Assembly (NCBI GenBank): GCA_020064725.1
Contig: JAGTWJ010000002.1
Location: 186,001 to 250,000, forward strand
Direction: 5' to 3'
DNA from: Drechslerella dactyloides
Lineage: Eukaryota > Ascomycota > Orbiliomycetes > Orbiliales > Orbiliaceae
DNA length: 64,000 nt
The notes beneath the pieces were generated by a model. It ran no database searches, was not told the origin of the DNA, and saw only the letters and a list, made by a program, of their open reading frames with translations. A program made the translations under genes and the position numbers. Positions 35,313-46,121 of the stretch are shown in pieces. The first letter of the stretch is position 1, and each line of letters opens with the position of its first letter.

Positions 35313-36670
35313 ATGGCGACCGAAATGAAGCCTGGTACGGAACCTCCAATCTCCGCTGTACCGGAGGCGGAGGTTGGACCAGCCCAGACTGAAAAGGTCG
35401 AGGTTGAAGCTCCCGTCGAGTCCACCAAACCTGCAGAGCCCGTCAAGCTCACTGAACCCGCCGAACCCGCCGAACCCGCCGAGCCCGCCGAGCCCGCCGC
35501 TGAACCTGTCAAGCCTGTCGAGCCTGTCGAGCCTGTCGAGCCCGCCGAGCCTGCCAGCATTGCAGCAGCTGCGGCTGCCCCCAAGGAAGAGATACCACCA
35601 GCAGAACCAGCCGTCAAATCGGAGCCGGAGGGAGCCTCAGCTGCAACGGACACTGCCGCAGCATCAGAGCTCGTGAACGAACAGTGGGGTGTGATCTCCG
35701 AGGGCCTTGCCTCACTGTACCGCAAGCTTCCTGGCATCCTCGAGGACGGCAACGGTCACAAGGAGGTCTTTGGCGTCACCCTCACGCACCATGGCACAAA
35801 CAAGCCATCGCCGGCCTTCGGTACACTGCTTATTCTGCAGAAATTCCTACGCGCCAACGCGGGGGATGTCGACAAGGCAGCAGGACAGCTTGTTCAGACG
35901 TTGAACTGGCGCTCGGAGATGAAGCCGCTTGAGCAATTGGCAGCGGAGCACGACCGTGAAGCGTTCGATGGGCTCGCGTACGTCCAGGTCATGACTCTCA
36001 ACAGCGAGGTCTTGACCTGGAATATCTATGGCTCAGTCAAGGATTACAAGAAGACGTTTGGGGACCTCGACAAGTGAGTGCTAGGCCCTCAAGAGCAACT
36101 TGCTCCATGGCAGATGGCTGACATTATAATTCCAGGTTCCTGAAATGGCGTGTCGCAATCATGGAGGCGGCTATCGCAAAGCTCGACCTCAATAGTGCGG
36201 AAAAGCCGATTCCAGACTACAACCAGGGTACGGACCCGTACCAGATCTCCCAGATCCATGATTACCTCAACATCTCGTTCATCAAGATGGATCCTCACGC
36301 GCGTGCCGCCTCCAAGGCCGCCATCCAGATCTTCCGGGATTTCTACCCTGAGATGCTGAACCGCAAGTTCTTCGTCAACGTCCCGCTCGTGATGGGGTGG
36401 CTGTTCAAGGCTACGACACTGTTCCTTCCGGAGACCACGCTCAAGAAGTTCCATGTGCTGAGCTACGGCAAGGAGCTGCACAAGGAGCTCGGCGAGGAGG
36501 TTCCGGAGAACTATGGCGGGAAAGGGATCAAAGAGCTTAAGGACCTTGGCGACCCGGTCAAGTTGACGGGCGAAAAGGTGCCCGGAACGTACGCGAATGC
36601 TGCGGACGGTCCGGCCGAGGCGAAGACCGACCCTGAGGCTGCACCGGTTGCTCCCGATACAGCTGCTTAG
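35313..36670 (+). CDS. sfh5: Phosphatidylinositol transfer protein Sfh5 (Sec14/CRAL-TRIO)
   Basis: Two exons (35313-36073, 36136-36670) give 431 residues. The first ~115 residues are disordered and rich in Pro/Glu, with EPA and VEP runs. Then come a CRAL-TRIO N-terminal part (LLILQKFLRANAGDVDKAAG, LVQTLNWRSEMKPL) and the lipid-binding lobe (QISQIHDYLNISFIKM, IQIFRDFYPEML, FFVNVPLVMGWLFK, FLPETTLKKFHVLSYG), in the order expected for Sfh5. Family knowledge: Sfh5 exchanges phosphatidylinositol between membranes and binds haem in yeast. The long EP-rich N-terminus is common in filamentous fungi. Confidence 0.92.
35457..35563 (+). repeat. 9-bp coding repeats (Pro/Glu runs) in Sfh5
   Basis: GAACCCGCC-type units (Glu-Pro-Ala) are followed by GAGCCTGTC-type units (Glu-Pro-Val). 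Both are 9 bp, so frame is preserved and copy number should vary between strains. Confidence 0.75.
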
Positions 36671-37369
36671 AATCGCTCGTGCAGGCGTGCGAGTGACATT
36701 TTACTTCTACTATCGCGTTTAGATTTGATTCTACACTAATGTTGCCGGCTTTCTACATTATCATGTCGTTCCTGCGAGGCAAGTTTTAATAGTGAAGTAG
36801 ATATAGGACTCTCTGCTCAGACTTTAGCTAGCTTAGGTTAATATAATAAATCGCCAGTCGACTCCATTCCACTTGTAGATACGTATGCCATCCGTTGAAG
36901 CTTAAAGCCACTCGGACGTTCGCGTCTCAGGCCCATTCGTCCTAACCGAGCCAAGAGGTCTGTGCTGCGCCACAGGGCTTGCTGAGTTTGCGGGAAGGGT
37001 TCGAGCCCTGCGTTGCGTGGCGCATAGTTGTGGCGCCGCAGCTGTCGTTGCCTGCTGAAATCTTTTGTGTGGGAGGGCCCATTTTGTGGACACTGCCAAA
37101 CCACCTCGACGACATCACGACCTTCACGACAACCACCCCCACCCAGACCCCCGTCGACGATTCCTCCGACATCGTCCCGCACACAGCTTTACACTCCGTC
37201 GGCACTACAGGCCTTCATCTAAGGTTCGTCACCATCCAAGCTATGACTGGATATCTAGCTGTCCATCTGCCCGTCCACCCACGTCGAGGGCAGACTCCAC
37301 TCGATCGATCGAAAGCAGCCTTGCTAACATAACGCCTTCGCACACCTCCAGACCTCACATTCGTCCACC
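36671..37369. other. Intergenic, RPS8 promoter region
   Basis: About 700 bp between Sfh5 and RPS8. It contains an interrupted hairpin at 36966-37024 (listed separately) and a pyrimidine-rich leader before RPS8. Confidence 0.5.
36966..37024. other. Two-part hairpin upstream of RPS8
   Basis: TGCGCCA (36966-36972) pairs with TGGCGCA (37018-37024), and directly inside it CAGGGCT (36973-36979) pairs with AGCCCTG (37004-37010), with a 7-nt bulge on one side. The loop end has GGTTCGAGCCC, which looks like a tRNA B box, but the length (59 nt) and lack of other arms argue against a tRNA. Confidence 0.5.
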
Positions 37370-37978
37370 ATGGGTATCTCGCGCGACTCCCGCCACAAAC
37401 GCTCGGCCACAGGTGCCAAACGGGCCCAGTTCCGCAAGAAGCGCGCCTTCGAGCTCGGCCGCCAGTACACCAACACCCGTATCGGCGCCAAGCGTATCCA
37501 TCTGGTCCGCACGCGCGGAGGAAACACCAAGTACCGCGCCATCCGTCTCGACTCCGGCAACTTCTCCTGGGGATCCGAGGGCATCGCGAAGAAGACACGT
37601 GTGATCGGCGTCGTCTACCATCCGTCCAACAACGAGCTCGTCCGCACCAACACGCTGACGAAGGCCGCCGTCGTCCAGATTGACGCTGCGCCGTTCAGAC
37701 AATGGTACGAAGCCCACTACGGCGCGACCGTCGGCAAGAAGAAGGGCGCTGCCGCCAAGGCCGCACCCGAGGAGGAGAAGCCGAAGAGCAAGAGCGTGGA
37801 GCGCAAGCTGGCGGCTCGGCAGAAGACCGCGAGGGTTGAGAATGCGCTGGAGGCGCAGTTTGCCGCTGGACGACTGTATGCGTGTGTGTCGTCGCGGCCG
37901 GGGCAGAGCGGCCGGTGTGATGGATATATCTTGGAGGGTGATGAGCTGGCGTTCTACCAGAGGCAGTTGAGGAAGTAG
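37370..37978 (+). CDS. RPS8: 40S ribosomal protein S8
   Basis: A single exon encodes 202 residues, the normal size. It is recognisable throughout: MGISRDSRHKRSATGAKRAQ, FELGRQYTNTRIG, VRTRGGNTKYRAIRLDSGNF, RVIGVVYHPSNNELVRTNTL and the C-terminal GRCDGYILEGDELAFYQRQL. The ATG sits in a good context (CCACCATGGG). It is a structural protein of the small ribosomal subunit. Codon use is strongly C-ending, as expected for high expression. Confidence 0.97.
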   Translation: MGISRDSRHKRSATGAKRAQFRKKRAFELGRQYTNTRIGAKRIHLVRTRGGNTKYRAIRLDSGNFSWGSEGIAKKTRVIGVVYHPSNNELVRTNTLTKAAVVQIDAAPFRQWYEAHYGATVGKKKGAAAKAAPEEEKPKSKSVERKLAARQKTARVENALEAQFAAGRLYACVSSRPGQSGRCDGYILEGDELAFYQRQLRK

Positions 37979-38596
37979 ACGGGAAAACGTTTTGCGGTCA
38001 GCTGGCGTTTAACGTTTTTGCATCTGCTTGTTCGTCATGTCGTCTGTTCTTTTTTTATATTACTATTTTGTATCCTTGTTCTCTCCCTTTTTTTCTTTTT
38101 AATTTGGCGGGAGATAGAATCCGGCTCCTGGCTTCCGCTCGACGACGATACACATACATACCCTTCCTCTGACTATATACAATATGCCTGCATCCTCCAT
38201 CGCGGTACATCCCGGCATTACCTCTCCTCCTGCTCCGACCTGTCATATAATCAATCACCGAGATCCTCACTTCTCTCCACCGGTTTCATTTTCACCGGTC
38301 CATCGCTTCACATGTGTCTGCGGGGTTCTGTTTACTGCTACTACGATAGGGAAAGATCCTTGAATACGACTCGCTGCCAGTGAATTTGTCCTTAACGTAA
38401 CGTATATTCAAGACGTATGTAAATATCCTGCGGTATCATATCATAGTATTGACAGTCTCATGGTCCGAAGAAGGACAAGTATCTATCTATCAATAGAGCT
38501 AAGTACGAAACAAGTGGCCGATTGGTGTGGATGAAGCCCGCCATAAAGAGTATCGCAGTCGTCTTCTTGTAATTTGATACGATCAAACTAGATTCC
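37979..38596. other. Convergent 3' region
   Basis: It lies between RPS8 (+) and an F-box gene (-). A T-rich tract follows RPS8 (38048-38102), fitting its 3' UTR. No gene is seen. Confidence 0.5.
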
Positions 38597-39301
38597 TCAG
38601 GCGTGCTGCAATGTTAAATCGACCTGAAGTCTCTGCGCCCAGCAATCCGCATGGAAGTGCAGCCTCAGCTTTAACGTACTAGCCGATGTGATTGTTGGGT
38701 TGAGGGACCTGTCGCGCTGCATTGTGGCCCAGGCTTGCAGTTTTGGTCTGGCTTTCGCGGCTAAGCCAGTGATGAACTCACGGACGGTGGTAGCTTTGGT
38801 GTACTCAATAGTTTCTGAACACACGGCGACTGGATATAATCCAATCCTCCCGCCGGAAAACTCAACATAGAAATCATGCAGCCGCTTCTCATAAGTTCCC
38901 ACGTCGAAGGGGGAATAAGGCTCGAACGGCGAGAAGAGCGGGTCATCGAGAAAGGCACATGATGAGATGTCGATGTTGCCGGGTGGGGGGCAATTTTCGT
39001 GATCGTAACATGACCGACATTTGCAGTTGCGGGACAGCTCATAGCTGCTGACAGTACCTGTGGCTGGGTCGAGAGTGCAATAAAAGTTGTAGAAGTAGTT
39101 CAGCAGCTTGTGATAGTCTGGCATTCTGCCGTCAGCAGGGTAGCGGGCGCGCCGGAAACGTGGGTGGCTCAGGTAGATTTCTTGCCAGAGGCGGCAGGTC
39201 TGGCTGGGGGCGACTTGGTCGTAGAAGTGGCGGAGGTTGAGCAGGATCATTGTTTGGATCTCGACCGGGAGGGCCGTCAGCGTAGGTTTGTCAGAAGCCA
39301 T
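38597..39301 (-). CDS. F-box protein (234 residues)
   Basis: Single exon on the minus strand. The F-box is at residues 6-45 (LTALPVEIQTMILLNLRHFY, then SQTCRLWQEIYLSH). A small Cys cluster, NCKCRSCYDHENC, follows at about residue 92 and is unusual for the group; it could bind metal. Later parts (FLDDPLFSPF and the last strand LQVDLTL) echo the F-box genes at 42.7, 46.1 and 54.8 kb. Its target is unknown. Confidence 0.75.
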   Translation of the reverse strand: MASDKPTLTALPVEIQTMILLNLRHFYDQVAPSQTCRLWQEIYLSHPRFRRARYPADGRMPDYHKLLNYFYNFYCTLDPATGTVSSYELSRNCKCRSCYDHENCPPPGNIDISSCAFLDDPLFSPFEPYSPFDVGTYEKRLHDFYVEFSGGRIGLYPVAVCSETIEYTKATTVREFITGLAAKARPKLQAWATMQRDRSLNPTITSASTLKLRLHFHADCWAQRLQVDLTLQHA

Positions 39302-40028
39302 CGTGGTAGTGATATCGTGACGGCTAGCGTCTGGTCTGTGAGTAGCAGTTACGTTACGATGTAATCTCGAGACCGATATCTTGTGGTGACATTGAGCATT
39401 TATCGATAATTATCTATATCTTCTCATCGATATCGTAGAACGCAACGTTATGCCAAGTGTTAGTAATTGACTCCCCATCGATTAAGTTCACCCAATTCAA
39501 TCGCCGGATGCATCTCGCTGTGAGGCTTATATTTGGAGACATGCTCTAGAAGCTTAGAAGCACTCGCCACAGCCCGAGCAGCGTTAAGTGGCGCTGATAC
39601 CTGGAACGACAAGATCGCAATACTAATCGGCCCCTGCGTGGGATGCGGGCTGCATATGCAGCCGGCCATTTTGGCAACTGTCACAGCCAACGCCATTTTA
39701 ATTCTCGTGTAACCGTGAACTTCTCCCTCCACCACCGATATAAATCGTCGAATCCACCGTGCTCCACGCTGCAGATGCCATCACCATCCATCGACTAGGA
39801 CACATCGAGATAGCCGGATATCAGCCGGCGCTAGTCTGCTCATAAGCTAGCTTGTGACGACACCTGTCAGCAACCGCGGCTCAATTTGCACCTGCCCGTC
39901 CCAGCATTCCAGTTTCAGAATCCACCTACCGCTACCACGACCACAATGGCGCCTCTCATCCAGCGGATCTACCGGATCCGACTCCAGGACCGTATCGCTA
40001 TCTATGAACCGTCGATAATAACGCAGCC
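39302..40028. other. Divergent promoter region
   Basis: It separates the F-box gene (-) from the thiolase-like gene (+). No gene is seen. A C/A-rich leader precedes the plus-strand gene; an in-frame-looking ATG at 39946 belongs to another frame. Confidence 0.45.
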
Positions 40029-42061
40029 ATGGCCGTCCCTGTCATCATCGGCGTCGCGGACGTCGTCAACCGCTCCACCCACGTCGAGGACGCAATCGAG
40101 CCTGTGGACCTCATGCGCCAGGCCGTCCTCGCCGCCCTCGCCGACGCCGCTGCTACGTCCCCGGACGCCCTGACGGGCAGCATTGACAGCGTTGCGACCG
40201 TGCATACCTGGACGTGGCCGTATCCCGATTTGCCGGGTCTGTTGGCGGCGAAACTTGGCGTGAAGCCGTCGCATACGCGCGTCAGTCCCGTTGGTGGGAA
40301 CCAACCGGCGCTGCTGTTCGATGAGGCTGCGCGACGGATAGCGGCAGGGCAGGCGAGGGTCGCTGTCGTCGCTGGCGGGGAGGCTCTCGCGTCGCGTAAG
40401 CATATATATTCTATGTATGCCTGGGATGAATGGTATTGGCTGATATCAATACGTCGATAGTAACGGCATGCGCGGCGGCGAAAAAGATGCCGCCGCCTGG
40501 CTGGACGAAGCCGAGCGAGAATGTCGCCAACGTCTTCTCGCCGACGACCAGAGATCTAGGCAGCGGTGTGTTCTCCATTCCCCACCCAAACACTGTATTC
40601 TTTACGATACAATGATCTCAGTTGTATGTACGAATGGCTAAGAGTTCGTTGTACGATAGATATTGGCGCCCGCCACGACATTGGCGCCCCAATCCACGTC
40701 TACCCGCTCTTCGAAAACGCCTTCCGCGCCCACCGGGGCCAGAGCATCGCGGCCAACAACCGCGAGTCCGCACGCCTATACGCCCACTTCGCCCAGGTCG
40801 CCGCGAAGAACCCATACGCGTGGAACAACGGCTCCGCAGCGACCGAAGACGCCATCGCGACCGTCGGCGGCAAGAACCGCATGATCTGCTTCCCGTGTAG
40901 GATTCATCATATGAATTTCGTATAATGTGGAGGTACCCGGCTAACGGCGGTGTAGACCCGCTGCTTATGAATGCGTTCAATACGGTCAATCTCGCTGCCG
41001 CCGTCATCCTCACGTCAACCGAGCACGCAGCACGTCTCGGCGTCCCGGAACATAAATGGATCTACCCGCTCGGGGCCGCCGGCACCCAGGACAGCGAGCA
41101 CTGTGCGTACACCATCCTATCACTATACTGCTTATATTTCGCACGATACTCCACTCGTCGTATACAAGTACTGATGGATGGAATATAGTCTGGCAGCGCC
41201 CAAATTACCACTCCTCCCCAGCGATCTCCCGCTCCCTCGACGCCGCCCTCCGCATCAGCAATCTCACACCCGGCGACATCGACCTCTACGACCTATACAG
41301 CTGCTTCCCCATCGTCCCGAAACTGGCGGCTCAACACCTCGGTATCGACATTGACGACGCTTCGAAACCGCTAACGCTACTCGGCGGGCTGACCTCCTTT
41401 GGTGGGGCGGGCAACAACTACTCCATGCACGTATGTGCTCTACTCACCGCATTTGTACCATATTGAAGATTGGTGTGGCTGATAAATGTAGGCTATAACG
41501 GAGATGACGCGGCAGTTGCGGGGTGGCAGCAAGAGGAAGAACGGCCTGGTCCTCGCGAACGGCGGGGTAGTAACATACCAGCATGTCGTCTGTCTGTCGA
41601 CGCAGCCGCGCGTCGACGGGTCAGCGTACCCTGATAACCCGCTGCCAAAGGTCATCGACGACGTGCCCGTTCCACAGATCGATGAGTTGGCCGAAGGCGA
41701 GGCTGTGATAGAGGTACCCTCTCCCTCTGCCTTTTACATCTCCTATCTCTATCTCTTGAATTCTATCCAATGGCAGTAGGAAACGTGTAGAAGAACGGTA
41801 GCTAATGGAAGTTTACAGACGTACACCGTATCCTTCGATCGTGCGGGTCGGCCGGAGACCGGCTACATCGTCGGCCGGCTCTCGCGTTCTAACGCCCGTT
41901 TCATCGCGAACCACGCTGACGAACGGACGTTGCGCGCGCTGTGCAGTGGTGTGGAAGAACCTATTGGCAAGAAGGGGTGGGTTTCGTGCGACGCGGATGG
42001 CAAGAAGGGTGTCAAGGGGCGGTGTTACTTTACGTTTGATGTAGCCGGTGCAAGGCTGTAG
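40029..42061 (+). CDS. Thiolase-like protein (TLP1/SCP2-thiolase-like) lacking nucleophile Cys
   Basis: Seven exons (40029-40395, 40461-40565, 40660-40896, 40956-41102, 41189-41430, 41492-41713, 41819-42061) give 520 residues with consistent phases. The N-terminal half has VPVIIGVADVVNRS and VSPVGGNQPALLFDEAARRI, where thiolases carry the reactive Cys; here the position reads Gly-Gly-Asn. The C-terminal half has LYDLYSCFPIVPKLAAQHLG and GGLTSFGGAGNNYSMHAI in place of the usual GHPxGxxG loop. A last ~90-residue block (TYTVSFDRAGRPETGYIVGR) resembles the extra domain of thiolase-like protein type 1. A normal acetyl-CoA thiolase reaction is therefore unlikely; acyl-CoA binding is possible. Confidence 0.85.
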
Positions 42062-42677
42062 TTGCGTACTGTACTGTGGGTTCGGTGAGTATACGAGTGA
42101 GGGTTGTGAGATTAGTGGGCCGGATATAGGTATGAGAATGAGGCTGTAGGATTCCGTCGATTGTAAGAATAGGTTGCCGGCTTGGACGTGTATAAATAGT
42201 GTGAAGTCGGCAAGATTAAGAGGCATGTATATGCGCAAGATCTTGTGATAGCGAGCAGGTCAGAGTGGTCTACGTTATACGCTCTCGGCTATATGGTGTA
42301 CAAATACAATCGATCGATCGGTCGACTGACTAAACGGCTACTCTATGGATACAACTTTGCGAGCTACTGACGGATTAAACACATCGAAAGAATATCAATT
42401 AATGATCCCGCACCGATTGCTAAATGATACAGACTGAGCTCGCTCGCTAAAGTACGAAAATGACAGTAATACAAACAAATATCGCAGTCGTCGTCCATAA
42501 GACGTGTAAAACGGCGAACAGCAAAATAAAGTCGCATGCGCTCAAAACATTGATAAGCGGCGATTAGATAGCCTCGATGCCCGGCGCTGTAGCAATTAGA
42601 AAAATGAAAACATGTTCATGCATAGAGTATACAATCATGATCGACATGCAGGCTCAAAGCTAGCCAGAGTAGTTCAA
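42062..42677. other. Convergent 3' region
   Basis: It lies between the thiolase-like gene (+) and an F-box gene (-). It should hold both 3' UTRs; no gene is seen. Confidence 0.5.
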
Positions 42678-44030
42678 TTAATAGCACACCTCCCAGACCC
42701 ACTCGCTGACGGGCGTCAGCGCAACGTGCATCACCTCAATCGAGCGGTCCTTCCGCCACTCGCGCATGAACCAGAAACCCTGCTTCTTATACCGCTCCAG
42801 CATCTCCTTTTCCTTCGCCGCGATCTCCGTGAGCGTAAGCGGCTTGCGAAAGCCATGGTCCATATCCCAGTCGCCGTGGAAATCGACGCCGGTAACGTAT
42901 TTACGCTCGTAGCCGCGGCCGTTCCACCGCTCGTTCTGCTCGAGCGCGCTGTCCTCGTACCAGTGGCGGGGCGACTCGAGTTTGCCCTGCACGGCGAGCA
43001 GGAAGGCGCCGACGTCCCAGGGGCGGCTATACACTGTGTTTGACGTCATGGCTAGCCGGGCGAAGCGGGTGCCGAAGTCGAAGATTGGCGGCGGGCGGGT
43101 GCTGTTGAACAGCGGGTGGGGCATTAGCATACCCGGCCAGGGGGTCGGGAGCATCGGTGGGATGGGGGCGACGGTGTTGGCGGTGCTGCGGCGGCCGCCG
43201 ATGCGCAGGCGGAATTCGTTGCGGAGGGGTTCCGCGTCGAATTCGATGGTGAGGGAGGGGACGTCGAGGCGGTCTTTGAAGGCGGTGGAGGTGTAGATTG
43301 CAACGGGGTCGTTGAGGAAAGTGAGGTTTGCGACTTTGAAGCGACGCGGCGGCAGGGCTGGATGGGCGGGGAAGTAGGTGGACATGAGCTCGACGTAGGG
43401 GGAGCCGGGGATCTGGCGGAAGGCAAAGTTGCCGTCTTGGAGGAAGCGGTGTATGAGGATCTTGCCGACAGGCTTATGTTTCGGTTTGATAGAAATGGGA
43501 GGTGGGGCCATGCCGGCACCGCCGAAGAGGACGGCGGTGAACATGGCGAAGGGCCGACGCCTCCATTTTGCGAAGTCGCGGTCATCCGGCTTATCAGAGA
43601 CGCCGCTGAAGGGGTGGTCGTCGATGGAGGTGTAGCGGAAGGTGGCGCAGTCGCGGCGGATGATGGTGCGCCAGGTGGTGCAAACACGCTCGCAGGAGAG
43701 CTGATCGATGAAGGAAACCTTGGTGAGGATCTCAATGTGGAGCTCAACGGGCAGGCAAGTGATATCTGTGGGCTTGTCTGAGACTCTACGGAACCATTGG
43801 CCGGGAGGGTCTTTGGTGATTATTTCCTGCTCGAGGGCTCGCAGGGTGGTGGCCGGCGGCTGCAGGAAGGGCGTTTCCTGCAGGGGGACGGCGTCGATGT
43901 CGAAGCTGAAGTAGCCGGGAGGAGTGGATGGTTGAGGGGAGTTTGCGGGTTCTGGGAAAGGCGAGGAGAGGCTGCGATGGTGGGAAGCAGCTGGATGGCC
44001 TTGCTTGCGGCTGCAGTGTGGCGGTGCCAT
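42678..44030 (-). CDS. F-box protein (450 residues)
   Basis: Single exon on the minus strand. About 85 disordered Pro/Ser-rich residues precede the F-box (DITCLPVELHIEILTKVSFI, then ERVCTTWRTII). The body includes ILIHRFLQDGNFAFRQIPGS, ANLTFLNDPVAIYTS, an Arg/Gly turn and a final strand HVALTPVSEWVWEV. LIHRFLQD aligns with LLHRFMHE of the gene at 46.1 kb and IHRILGE of the gene at 54.8 kb, so these are paralogues. Role: probable SCF substrate adaptor of unknown target. Confidence 0.8.
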   Translation of the reverse strand: MAPPHCSRKQGHPAASHHRSLSSPFPEPANSPQPSTPPGYFSFDIDAVPLQETPFLQPPATTLRALEQEIITKDPPGQWFRRVSDKPTDITCLPVELHIEILTKVSFIDQLSCERVCTTWRTIIRRDCATFRYTSIDDHPFSGVSDKPDDRDFAKWRRRPFAMFTAVLFGGAGMAPPPISIKPKHKPVGKILIHRFLQDGNFAFRQIPGSPYVELMSTYFPAHPALPPRRFKVANLTFLNDPVAIYTSTAFKDRLDVPSLTIEFDAEPLRNEFRLRIGGRRSTANTVAPIPPMLPTPWPGMLMPHPLFNSTRPPPIFDFGTRFARLAMTSNTVYSRPWDVGAFLLAVQGKLESPRHWYEDSALEQNERWNGRGYERKYVTGVDFHGDWDMDHGFRKPLTLTEIAAKEKEMLERYKKQGFWFMREWRKDRSIEVMHVALTPVSEWVWEVCY

Positions 44031-44486
44031 GACGGCAGACAGCTCGCGAACAGCTGGATGATGATGTTTTTCTTGTGGGATCCTAGCTTTTGATTAGCCC
44101 GAGAATTTTGGTATGAGGTACTATATGAATCTCACCGAGATGCTGTATCAGACAGAGGGAGGAAGGCAGCGAGGGTGTTAGCATCAGCGGGATAGCGAGA
44201 GCGGAAGAGCGTGATGGCGATTTGAGGCCATGTAATTTGAAGACAGGGGCAGCGATCAAGGAGGACGAGAGTCGAGGAGGAGGCAATGGTGATGATGATG
44301 ACGATGATGAAAGATGAAGCTGGAGAAGGGAGTAAAGAAGGAAGAGAAGGTTGAAGGGGCCATTGTGATAGCGGAAGGATGATGAATTGCTGGCGTGTTG
44401 TTGCTGTTGCAATTGGACGGCCACGTGATTGCCGAAAGAGGGCGGCGTACACTGACTAAGCGGCCTTTCACCGCTGCTTTTTTCTT
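44031..44486. other. Intergenic, promoter of the 42.7-kb F-box gene
   Basis: It holds an imperfect GAT/GATGAT tract near 44290-44318. The minus ORF across it (44083-44628) is low-complexity (Ser, Gln, Leu runs) and probably non-coding. Confidence 0.4.
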
Positions 44487-44933
44487 TTATCTCGATGTTT
44501 GTGCTACACCGTCCGCTGGGGAGCAATCTTGTATTGCGCAGGGAGGGCATTCCTGCTTCGATGCTGGATGAAGCTGCTTTATGCACCCCCAGCAGGATCC
44601 ATTCTGCAACAAGTTCTCTTCCAGGCACTCTTTCTGCAGCTTGCCGTGGGCTGCCAGCGAGGCCAGCCTTGCTCCAGGATCCGCAGCTGCCGTGCCGCAG
44701 AAGAACGCGAACACGTTCCGAAAGTAGGCGTCGTGATCCCCATCGCGGTCAGCTGAATGGGTGAGGCTACAGATGATATGATCTGATGCTCATGTAAGCT
44801 GTCGATTATGTAATGTGCTGCCGTAGAGCAGCCTTTCCATAATGGGCGCCATTTCCCCTTCCGGCATCTCCAACGCAGCCTGCGTGTCGCCGTCGACCTC
44901 GTCACTAGCCGTTGTGGTCACGATTGTATTCAT
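44487..44933 (-). CDS. Possible small Cys-rich protein with a GC-AG intron
   Basis: Exon 44933-44822 (start MNTIVTTTASDEVDGD) joined to 44752-44487 gives 125 residues in phase, reading MERLLYADRDGDHDAYFRNV across the junction. The 69-nt intron would begin GC rather than GT and ends CAG. The second exon has seven cysteines (FFCG, KEC, GSCWGC, QECPPC, QDC). There is no signal peptide. The protein-like composition and regular Cys spacing argue for a gene; the non-standard donor argues for caution. It could also be a frame-broken relic. No family recognised. Confidence 0.4.
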
Positions 44934-46121
44934 AAGGACAGACAAGACGGCATTTGATATTTTATGGGGCCGCCGAGATCATATTTTATAATGCGAAAGC
45001 TGGGCTTTGTTGGCTGCCGAGGTTTGCTTTCGTTTCGGTGGCGTTTGCCCGTCCGAGAAACGGCTCCTGGGGGATCCATCCGTCTGTGTAGTGTCTGGAC
45101 CGTATGTCATGCGAGTCATTCGAAATTGTATTTATAGTTGGGGATACGAACGTGACCGCAGTAAACATTGATATCAGTTCAGGTGCAGGCCGAGATTCTG
45201 CTTGTACGCTTGATTCTATATCTCACTTGGCTGGTAATGTTTGAACCGGACTTAAGAATAATATTGAACAGGCGAGTCGACAATCCCTAAAAATGCAAGT
45301 CTACATGCGATAATCAAATTCACAAATATTTTGTGCCCCAGGGTCGACTCTTGATCAGCTAACCTGACTTGTTACATCATCGATATCATCAGATGCAGAT
45401 AGACATCCAACCGGATAGATACTAACCTCACAAATGTTAAACCATCTCCATTAACGGCACAGCTGTGTAACGACGCTGTATACTTATCCGACTAGAATCC
45501 AACCAAGCGAGTTTCGTGGAGGAGAAAAGGAATAAATTGGTGGTCCTTAAGGAAATTTCAAAGTAACCCTGCATCCGGGCACCGTTAACGCATTACAAAA
45601 GTACATGTACTATATATGCTAACCAGCCTCGAGACTGACAGCATATCCTCCCGAAGAATAATATAAGAATCAACGTACACAAGGGAGGATATGGAACGGT
45701 TATACTAATGAAACATTATGACGGATAAAATGAAAATAAATATAAAAATAAATATGTAAAAAATGATATCTCGCACCAGGCACCCCGACGCCACGCATGC
45801 GCAACCAACCAAAGCATCACCATTGAAACCGACATGACACCACATCATGATATCACCCATCCATCGATGCACCCACCAGCAAACAATATTCCTCGTCCCC
45901 GCGGACCAGACGTTATATGACCGATAACGATAACGATAACGATAGCACCAAGCAGCCGCCCAAATGCAGTAAAAGTTGGAATGAAACATTCGATTCCGAA
46001 AGATCAACGCAATGCATCCACCACAGCATACCATCAATCATTCAAACAAAGACGCCGCCGTCATCATGCCAGTTCTACGCCGCTGGTATTGTCCCGCGAG
46101 AAGATCTCCAGAAGAAGGGGT
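44934..46121. other. Intergenic with GATAAC microsatellite
   Basis: About 1.2 kb, AT-rich. A (GATAAC)n-like run lies at about 45921-45944. No gene is supported; ORF 45705-46037 (-) is only the repeat translated as Tyr/Arg. Confidence 0.5.

Noticed and set aside
36945..37030. tRNA gene suggested by GGTTCGAGCCC and a 7-bp terminal stem
   Set aside because: The element is 59 nt, has no D arm or A box and no proper T stem, so it is kept only as a hairpin.
44083..44628. 181-residue minus-strand ORF with Ser/Gln/Leu runs
   Set aside because: Low-complexity sequence in a promoter region with no homology signal, overlapping the candidate Cys-rich exon in another frame.
45705..46037. ORF with Tyr-Arg repeats
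   Set aside because: It is only the translated GATAAC microsatellite.
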